A stretch of 7,213 nucleotides of DNA, taken from NCBI GenBank assembly GCA_043782365.1, contig JAYWAO010000040.1:1-7213 (forward strand), written 5' to 3'. The position numbers were made by a program, and so were the translations under genes. The stretch's first letter is position 1. Every line of letters begins with the position of its first letter. The notes below the pieces were generated by a model. That model saw only the letters and a program-made list of their open reading frames with translations, ran no database searches and was not told where the DNA came from. The DNA is from CAIWCD01 sp043782365. Its GTDB lineage: Bacteria; Myxococcota; Myxococcia; Myxococcales; 40CM-4-68-19. Positions 1 through 6,200 of the stretch are shown piece by piece.

Positions 1-665
1 CCCTTGCCCTGCGCGCTGACGTCGATCACCGCGGCGATCTTGCCCTCGGCCATCACCGCCGCGCGGTTGGCCACGCGCTCCACCTCGTCGAGCAGGTGGC
101 TGGAGACGAGCACGGCCGTGCCGCCGCGCGCCAGGCCCGCCAGCAGGTCGCTGAGCTCGCGGATGCCGCCGGGGTCGAGGCCGTTCATCGGCTCGTCGAG
201 CACCAGCAGCCTGGGCTCGCGCAGGAGCGCCGCGCCGATGCCGAGCCGCTGCTTCATGCCCAGGGAGAGCTCACGGACCCGCTTGTGGCCCGCGCCGGCG
301 AGGCCCACCTGCGCCAGCACCGCGTCGAGGCGCGCCTCCTCGACGCCGCCGCCGAGCAGCCCGGCCCAGCGCAGCGCCGCACGCGCAGCAAGCTCCAGAG
401 GGAGCGTCGGTCCCTCGACGAGAAAGCCCGCGCAGGAGAGCGCTGCCACCCGCTCGCGCTGCACGTCATGTCCGCAGAGGCGGACATTGCCCTGGTCGGG
501 CGCGACCAGGCCCGCGAGCAGGCGCAGCAGCGTGGACTTGCCGGCGCCGTTCTGCCCGAGCAGGCCGAAGACCTCGCCGGGCCGCACCTCCAGGCTGACG
601 CCGCGCACGGCCTCCACCGGACCGAACCGTTTGAAGAGCCCTTCCGCCACCAGCGGTGCCGTCAC
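1..665 (-). CDS. ABC transporter ATP-binding protein, BcrA/LanF-like (C-terminus beyond window)
   Basis: This is the cytoplasmic ATPase of an ABC exporter; it would hydrolyse ATP to drive a separate permease, probably encoded beyond the left edge. Seen in 221 residues: Walker A GQNGAGKST (37-45), GFLVEGP with Glu84 where most ABC ATPases have the Q-loop Gln, signature LSLGMKQ (133-139), Walker B LLVLDEP (153-159), D-loop NGLD (161-164) and switch His190 in SSHLLDEV. The Glu loop and the SLGMKQRLGI stretch resemble bacitracin/lantibiotic-immunity ATPases (BcrA, LanF), where an E-loop is known. The start is GTG at 665-663, with AAGGGG (678-673) seven bases upstream; another in-frame GTG at 671-669 lies too close to that site. 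The gene reads leftward, divergent from the ChaN-like gene, and the window cuts it near its expected C-terminal extension. The ABC ATPase call is certain; the substrate is unknown and the subfamily is inferred. Confidence 0.95.
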   Translation of the reverse strand, partial: MTAPLVAEGLFKRFGPVEAVRGVSLEVRPGEVFGLLGQNGAGKSTLLRLLAGLVAPDQGNVRLCGHDVQRERVAALSCAGFLVEGPTLPLELAARAALRWAGLLGGGVEEARLDAVLAQVGLAGAGHKRVRELSLGMKQRLGIGAALLREPRLLVLDEPMNGLDPGGIRELSDLLAGLARGGTAVLVSSHLLDEVERVANRAAVMAEGKIAAVIDVSAQGK

Positions 666-672
666 GAACACG

Positions 673-678
673 CCCCTT
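673..678 (-). promoter_or_regulatory. Shine-Dalgarno site of the ABC ATPase gene
   Basis: Read on the minus strand this is AAGGGG, seven bases before the GTG at 665-663. It decides between two in-frame GTG codons: the one at 671-669 is only one base away and could not be served properly. Confidence 0.6.
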
Positions 679-709
679 GCCTGGATCACGCGGGCCCGAA
701 CTGCGCAGG

Positions 710-740
710 CCGCGCGCCCACCATACGACGGGGCGCGCGG
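710..740. repeat. Perfect 10-bp inverted repeat in the divergent intergenic region
   Basis: The left arm CCGCGCGCCC (710-719) is exactly complementary to the right arm GGGCGCGCGG (731-740), separated by an 11-base spacer that is less GC-rich. It lies about 45 bases upstream of the ABC ATPase GTG and about 200 bases upstream of the ChaN-like start. It could be a regulator's operator or a hairpin in the 5' untranslated region of the ABC transcript. No run of T follows on either strand, so a terminator is unlikely. In DNA this GC-rich, GCGC-type palindromes arise by chance fairly often, so function is unproven. Confidence 0.5.
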
Positions 741-761
741 GCACGGGACGAGCGCGACGCG

Positions 762-905
762 AGGGCCGGACTGCTCGGCGCCTCGTCGCGGCTGCAGACC
801 CTCGGCCAGTGGGCCGCGCTGCTCGAGGGGACGCTGGCGACGGTGGACGTCGTGCAGCCCCCAGCCGACACCGTGTCGCCGGCCTTCGACGAACGCCCGC
901 CGGAA
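762..905 (+). pseudogene. Coding-like remnant without a start codon, unidentified
   Basis: In the plus frame beginning at 762, the 41 codons from 771 to 893 end in G or C in 39 cases, while only about half have G or C at the second position. This is the pattern of real genes in such a genome. The translation reads smoothly (for example LQTLGQWAALLEGTLATVDV) and is not simple Arg/Ala/Pro-rich shadow sequence. No ATG, GTG or TTG exists in this frame within the intergenic region, and the frame is not closed until 1106, inside the ChaN-like gene in another phase. It may be the decayed end of a lost gene, a small protein with an unusual start, or chance. I do not recognise the sequence. Confidence 0.25.
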
Positions 906-942
906 AGTTGTCTCTCCAGCCCCCCGGGCTACGGTGGTCGGC

Positions 943-2550
943 GTGACCGTCCGCAAGGAGATCTACCGCCTCCAGCGGCGCCTCTACGCTCGCCAGAAGC
1001 GGCTGATCGCCGCCTCCGTGCACGGGCTCAACAAGGACTTCGTCGCCTACGAGGCCGCGGCGGCGCGGCGCGTGCGGACCTTCTCGCGCGAGGCCACCTA
1101 CGGTGAGCTGCTGCACGCGGTCTCGACCGCGGACCTCGTCTACGTGGGCGACTACCACACGCTCAAGCAGGCGCAGCGCAGCTTCCTCAAGCTGGTGCAG
1201 CGCCGCTGGCCGCGCCGCCCGCTGCGGCTGGCGCTCGAGTTCGTCCAGGGCCGCCACCAGAAGCACCTCGACGACTTCCTCGCGGGCCGCTCTTCGGAAG
1301 AGCGCTTCCTCGAGCGGATCGAGGCGCAGCGGCACCACGCGTTCGGGATCTGGCCCCACTTCCGGCCCATCCTGGAAGAGGCGCGCAAGCAGCGGCTGCC
1401 CGTGCTCGGGATCGACCTGCTCGCCACGCGCGGCAACACGCTGGCGCAGCGCGACGCCTTCGCTGCCCGTCGCATCGCCGAGGCCTCGATGCAGACGCCC
1501 GGCGGACAGGTCTTCGTGCTCGCGGGGCAGCTGCACGTGGCGCCGCCGCACCTGCCGGCCGCGGTCGATCAAGTGTTGCACGCGCGTGGGCTGCGGGCTC
1601 CTGCGCTCACCGTCTACCAGAACGCCGAGTCGATCTGGTTCGAGCTGCAGCGGCAGGGCCGCGAGCACGAGGTGGAGGCGGTGCTGGTGAGGCCTGGCGA
1701 GTGGTGCCTGCTGGGGACTCCGCCGGTGATCGTCCAGCAGAGCTTCCTCGACTGGATCGAGGACGGCGCCGCCGCCGACGACAGCGAGACCGAGCGGCCC
1801 GAGCAGCGCTTCAAGGAGCTGGCGCGGCTGGTGGCGCGCTTCCTCGACCTCGACGGCAAGCCGCTGCGCGAAGCGCTCGACCAGGTGCAGGTCTACACGG
1901 CTGGCGACCTCTCGTTCTTGGAGCGGCTGCCTGCGAGGGGGTTCAAGGCGAAGGAGATCAAGCAGATCGAGCGGCAGATCCTCTCGCGAGAGAGCTACTT
2001 CATCCCCAGCGCGCACCTCGCTTATCTCGCGAACCTCTCGGTCAACCACGCTGCCGAGGAGGCGACCCACTTCCTGCGCCACGTGACGAGCGGCGCCGGC
2101 ACCGAGGCGCGCCCGCTGGTCGATGGCTTCTACGCGCGCGCCCTCGAGGAGGCGCTCGCCTTCTTCGGCTCGAAGATCGTCAACCCGCGCCGCAAGTGCG
2201 CCCGCGAGAACGAGTGGGTCCGCCTCTTGCACCGCGCGCCCGAGCCGTTCACCCGCGACGTCGCGCGCACGGTGCTGCGGCACCTCAAGATCGAGCGAGG
2301 TGAGGCGAGGCCGGCGGCGCTCAAGGCGATCACGGGCAGCTCCGGCCCGGAGCTGTTCAACGCCGTCACCCACGCGCTCGGGTACATGCTCGGCGAGAAG
2401 CTGTATTACGCGCTTCGCGACGGGCTCTTGCACAAGCGCGAGCTGCGGGAGCTGTTCCGCGACCCGTTCGCCGACGAGGGGGCGCCGTTTCTCGTCTACC
2501 TCGACCTGGTGACGCGGACCCGCGGGGTGGCGCTGCCCGAGCGCAGCTGA
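943..2550 (+). CDS. ChaN-like (Tiki/haem-binding-uptake superfamily) two-domain cytoplasmic protein
   Basis: The 535-residue protein begins at GTG 943 (MTVRKEIYRLQRRL...); the upstream open frame is antisense to the ABC gene and is not coding. Residues about 60-270 form a ChaN-type domain: GDYHT (69-73), ALEFVQGRHQ (97-106), HHAFGIWPHFRPI (131-143), LPVLGIDL, and AGQLHV (194-199) with the second G-x-x-H. ChaN proteins bind haem and are linked to iron uptake, and the fold is shared with Tiki-type proteases; which activity applies here is unknown. The N-terminus is basic and helical with no signal peptide or lipobox, so the family label 'lipoprotein' does not fit and the protein is probably cytoplasmic. 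Residues about 289-535 form a mostly helical region I do not recognise, containing NHAAEEATHF (368-377) with an ExxH. An alternative start is GTG 934; only a weak GGTGG (933-937) precedes 943. The gene is divergent from the ABC gene and convergent with the MOSC gene. Confidence 0.85.
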   Translation: MTVRKEIYRLQRRLYARQKRLIAASVHGLNKDFVAYEAAAARRVRTFSREATYGELLHAVSTADLVYVGDYHTLKQAQRSFLKLVQRRWPRRPLRLALEFVQGRHQKHLDDFLAGRSSEERFLERIEAQRHHAFGIWPHFRPILEEARKQRLPVLGIDLLATRGNTLAQRDAFAARRIAEASMQTPGGQVFVLAGQLHVAPPHLPAAVDQVLHARGLRAPALTVYQNAESIWFELQRQGREHEVEAVLVRPGEWCLLGTPPVIVQQSFLDWIEDGAAADDSETERPEQRFKELARLVARFLDLDGKPLREALDQVQVYTAGDLSFLERLPARGFKAKEIKQIERQILSRESYFIPSAHLAYLANLSVNHAAEEATHFLRHVTSGAGTEARPLVDGFYARALEEALAFFGSKIVNPRRKCARENEWVRLLHRAPEPFTRDVARTVLRHLKIERGEARPAALKAITGSSGPELFNAVTHALGYMLGEKLYYALRDGLLHKRELRELFRDPFADEGAPFLVYLDLVTRTRGVALPERS

Positions 2551-2553
2551 GCG

Positions 2554-2580
2554 GGCGCGCCTCGGCCGGGGGCCTGCGCC
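2554..2580. terminator. GC-rich hairpin between convergent genes, possible bidirectional terminator
   Basis: GGCGC (2554-2558) pairs with GCGCC (2576-2580), and inside it GGCC (2564-2567) pairs with GGCC (2571-2574) around a GGG loop, with an asymmetric internal loop between the two stems. It fills the 39-base gap between the stop codons of two facing genes, where a terminator is expected. There is no T-run on either side, so if it terminates it is not a classic intrinsic terminator. Overlapping alternative stems (for example 2556-2561 with 2582-2587) are also possible. Confidence 0.3.
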
Positions 2581-2589
2581 TGGCGCGGC

Positions 2590-3255
2590 TTACTGCTCTC
2601 GGCCCGCGAGCTTCTCCAGCAAGATCTCCCGCCAGTCGGAGCCGAGCTCCGGCAGCGCCGCCAGCGCGCGCGCCTCCTCGGGTGCCTTGGAGAGCCGCAG
2701 CCGCGCCGCCATCGCCCGCGCCACCGTCCACGCGGGCTGCGGCCGGCGCACCAGGCGGACCTCCTGCCCTGCCTCCAGCAGGCCCTCGCGCAGCACCCGC
2801 AGGTACCAGCCGTAGCGGGCGGTGTCGATCACCTGCCGCAGCAGCGCCTTGCGGTGGTGGAAGCGGGAGATGTTGTTGCACGGCTTGCGAGGCTCGGAGA
2901 CCTGCAGCAGGGCCTCGCCGAGCGCCCAGACGTCGCCGATGCAGACCGACTCCTCGTCGGCCCCCCCGACGGTGAGGTTCTCGGCGAACGCGCCCGGGCC
3001 GAGGCCGTCGCCGCCGGCCTCCGCGTTCCACCGCGCGTAGTGGTCGGCCGAGTACGCGAGCACGGCCATCTCCGGGCCGCCGTGCCAGCGCTGGTCGTGC
3101 TGCCCGTCGCCAGCGAGGTTGAGGCGGCCACATTGCACGGGCCCGCGCACGGGCTCTTTTCGATAACCCGTGGTCCAAGGATGATCGAACGGGTCCGCCG
3201 CGCCGGGCGCGCCGAGCTTGGCCGGCTTGCCGACCTGGATCGAGACGAGCCGCAT
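2590..3255 (-). CDS. MOSC-domain protein, YiiM-like
   Basis: This is a complete 221-residue cytoplasmic protein. MOSC domains carry sulfur or the molybdenum cofactor; E. coli YiiM uses it to reduce N-hydroxylated bases such as 6-hydroxylaminopurine. Seen: the N-terminal strand MRLVSIQVGKP, TGYRKEPVRGPVQ (29-41), LAGDGQHDQRWHGGPEMAVL (47-66), FAENLTVGG (90-98), IGDVWALG (106-113) and SEPRKPC with Cys126, which fits the conserved MOSC cysteine. The C-terminus has a 3-alpha-type tail (LSKAPEEARAL... GSDWREILLEKLA, about 188-216), as in YiiM. The length matches that family. The ATG at 3255-3253 begins exactly where the family homology begins; an AGG lies nine bases upstream. The gene starts 13 bases after the stop of the giant repeat gene, so the two probably share a transcript. 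I infer YiiM-like detoxification but the substrate is not shown. Confidence 0.92.
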   Translation of the reverse strand: MRLVSIQVGKPAKLGAPGAADPFDHPWTTGYRKEPVRGPVQCGRLNLAGDGQHDQRWHGGPEMAVLAYSADHYARWNAEAGGDGLGPGAFAENLTVGGADEESVCIGDVWALGEALLQVSEPRKPCNNISRFHHRKALLRQVIDTARYGWYLRVLREGLLEAGQEVRLVRRPQPAWTVARAMAARLRLSKAPEEARALAALPELGSDWREILLEKLAGREQ

Positions 3256-3268
3256 GCGCGCCGGCCTG

Positions 3269-6200
3269 CTACGGGGTGACCGTGAAGGCGAACCCCTGCT
3301 CCGCACCCGAGACGCCTCCCGTGCGCGCGAGGTCGTTGGGCAGCGTCCAGAGGAGGCCCGTGGGCTCGACCAGCGTGAGCGCGTAGTGCCCCTGGGGCAG
3401 CGGCACTCCGGCGGGCAGCTTGGTGGCGGGGTCGATGGCGACGTTGAGCACCGCGGCCACCAGGGGGCCCGCGAACGGGAGCGGCCCGGCGGGCGGCGTG
3501 AGCGGCGCAGCCGAGCAGTCGGCCGTGCCTGTGAGCGACGGACAGAACTGGCACTGGTCGACCTTGACGTAGGCGACGTACTTCTGCCCCGTGTCGATCG
3601 GGCTCGCGTAGAGCTGCGACGAGACCCACGGCCTGGTGGCGGTGCCATTGCACCCTGCCGAGGTGGCGTCGCGGTAGGGCGCGCCGCTCGAGTCCTTGGC
3701 GAGGATCGGGTGGAACGCGGTGGAGACCGGCGCGTAGGGCAGGCCGTCGGGGAGGACCGGGACGAGCCGCAGCACCGCGGCCGTGCCCGACGTGGCGCTC
3801 GCGGAGACCGACACCGCCGAGGTGGAGGTGTCGACCTTGAACGCGGGCCGGTCGAACGGGAGCGCGGGGGTGGCGGTCTTGTCGAGCGTGACGTCGACCG
3901 AGGCCACCAACGCGCCGCCGACGATCACCGGCGCTGGCGAGGCCCCCCCGCCCGTGTAGAAGCTGAGCTGCGCGCCGCGCGGCGGAGTGGCGAGGAAGCC
4001 CAGCGAGGTCGAGAGCTGCCCGAGCGGGTCGAGGAGCGCTGCCACCAAATACGCGCCCGCCGGCAGGTTGCCGACGAAGTACGCCTGCTGCCCGCCCGCC
4101 GCGAGCTGCACATAGGGCTTGGGGACGAGCTGCACCGCGACCGGCCTGCCGAGCCCGAGCGGCGGCGGGGGCGCGAGCGCGGAGTAGACGGCGATGATCA
4201 GGTTGCCGACGTCGGCCGCCGAGTAGTTCTGCAGCTTCACCGCGCCGGTCACGCCACCCGCGAGCGGCGCGGGGACCTGCGACGCGACCCGGATCGCCAC
4301 GCCCTGCGGTGCGAGCTGCTGGCCCGCGCTGGTGGCGGCCGCGCGCGGGTCGAGCGACGCGGGGCCCAGCTCGTTGGGCAGGCGCCAGACCTGCCCGGTC
4401 TTGGCCATCAGCACGATGCCGAAGCGGCCCGCCGGGATGGGGAGCTGCTTGAGGGTGCCGTTCGCCTGCGGCTGCACCGCCACCGGAGAGAGCAGCACGT
4501 CGACCTCGGTCGTGTTCACGCTCGCGGGCGTGGTCGCGTTGCAGGCGCCGAGCGCGGTGAGGAACCGCGTCGGGTCGACCGCCGCCGGGACGAGCGTGGT
4601 GACCGGGTCCTGCGTGAGCCCCGTGGCGTCGGAGTCCGCCAGCTTGACCACCAGCACCCGCGGCCAGAGGTCGGGCAGGTTGTCGAAGTCGGTGTCGCCG
4701 CCCTGCGTGGGGATGGCCGCGTTGCAAGCGCCGCGGTACGAGACGTTGAGCGACGACGCGCCCGACTCGGGCTTGAAGGGATCGGCGTTGGCGTCCATCA
4801 CCGGGCCCCACGCTCCGTCGAGCTTGCCGCCCGCGTGGAGCGTGATCCGCTGCGGCGTCACCGCGTCGGGGAAGAGCGTGGTGAGATCGCTCGCGACGGG
4901 CAGTCCGCCCGAGGAGACGGCGAACGAGGGTCGCGCCGGGAGCGGGCGATCGGCCGAGGCGACGGCCGCGACGCCCGCGACCGCGCTGGTGCCGACCGTG
5001 ATCCGGTTGAGCGCACCGGTCTGCGTGATCGCGCCGCCTCCCAGTGCGCCCGGCCCCGGTGCAGCGCCCCAGAGCTGCGGGTCGAGCGCGAGGTCGCCGC
5101 GCGTGTCGATGATGGTGGTGACGAAGTAGTCGCCCGCTGCGAGCCCGCGCAGCGCGAAGTTGACCGTCCTGGAGCCCGCGCCACCCGAGGTGCTCGCAGG
5201 GAACTCGGCGGCCGAGTGCAGGTCCGCGGAGGCCGGCTTGCTGCTGGTGCCGAACGGCGGGGGCGGATCCTCGGCGTGCCAGGCGAAGACCACCGCGCTG
5301 GCGATCGAGGGCGGAGCGCTGGACCAGGCGATGGTGAGCGTGCCGTCGATCTCCCCCGTGGGAAGCGGCGCAGCGGGCGGGATGACGCTGAAGTAGCGGC
5401 CCTGGGAGGCGGTGTTCACCTGGCCCGGTCCGCACGAGGTGGTGCACTGCACGACGCGCGGGTCGAGCGCGGCCGGCCCGGCCTCGTTGGGGAGCTGCCA
5501 GAGCTGGCCGGTCTTGTTGAGCAGCACCAGCTTGTACTTGCCAGCGGGCATCGCGGGCAGGCGCTTGGGCGAGGAGGGATCGGTCGCGTCCACCGCGGCC
5601 GGGCGCACGATCAGGGACAGCTTCGTCGCCGGCAGCACCAGCTCCTTGTTGCTCGAGGAAAGCAGCGCGGGCAGGAAGGGCGTCGGATCCACCGCGACGG
5701 GGATGGCCGTGGTGGGGAGGTCCTGCGTGAGGTTTCCGGGGTCGCCGTCGGCGAGCTTGACCAGGAGCGCGCGCGGCCACACGTCGGGCAGGCCGTCGCC
5801 ATCGGAGTCCACCAGGTTGCCGCCGGAGTCGCGCACCAGGCCCACGGTGAAGAACGTGGTCTGCGCGGAGGTGGCCCCCGAGGTGATGCCGATGGGGAAC
5901 GCCACGGGCTTGGCGCGCACGTTGAGCCGCACGGTGCCGCGCGCGTCCTGCGCGATCTGCGCGGGGCCCGCGGTCTCGTCGAGCTCGAAGGCGGGCGGGT
6001 CGAGCGGCGTGCCGTTGCCCTGCCCATCCTGGCCCGGCGCGCCCACCAGCGTGACGTCCTGGCCGCTGACGGGGCCCTGCACGTCGATCACCTTGAGGTG
6101 GCCCGTGCTGCTGTCGAGCACGCCGCCGATCAGGTCGCCCTTGGTGGGCGTCTGCAGCAGGTTGAGGCTGTTGAAGTTGCCGTCTTCGTCGTCGAGCGCC

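Noticed and set aside
720..725. TATGGT on the minus strand as a -10 box for the ABC gene
   Set aside because: It falls in the spacer of the palindrome and no -35-like element lies upstream.
4..942. Plus-strand open frame that would add 313 residues to the ChaN-like protein
   Set aside because: It is antisense to the ABC ATPase, Arg/Ser/Pro/Ala-rich, and family homology begins only after 943.
906..942. Sigma70-type promoter before the ChaN-like gene (TTGTCT near 909)
   Set aside because: No matching -10 hexamer at a fitting distance.
466..2433. 655-residue minus-strand open frame opposite the ChaN-like gene
   Set aside because: It is a mirror frame of a G/C-ending coding strand; its Arg/Leu/Glu-rich sequence shows no domain, and it runs out of phase through the real ABC gene.
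3256..3648. N-terminal extension of the MOSC protein up to 3648
   Set aside because: The extension lies inside the giant gene in another phase, is Arg/Ser/Pro-rich, and the family's own N-terminus starts at 3255.
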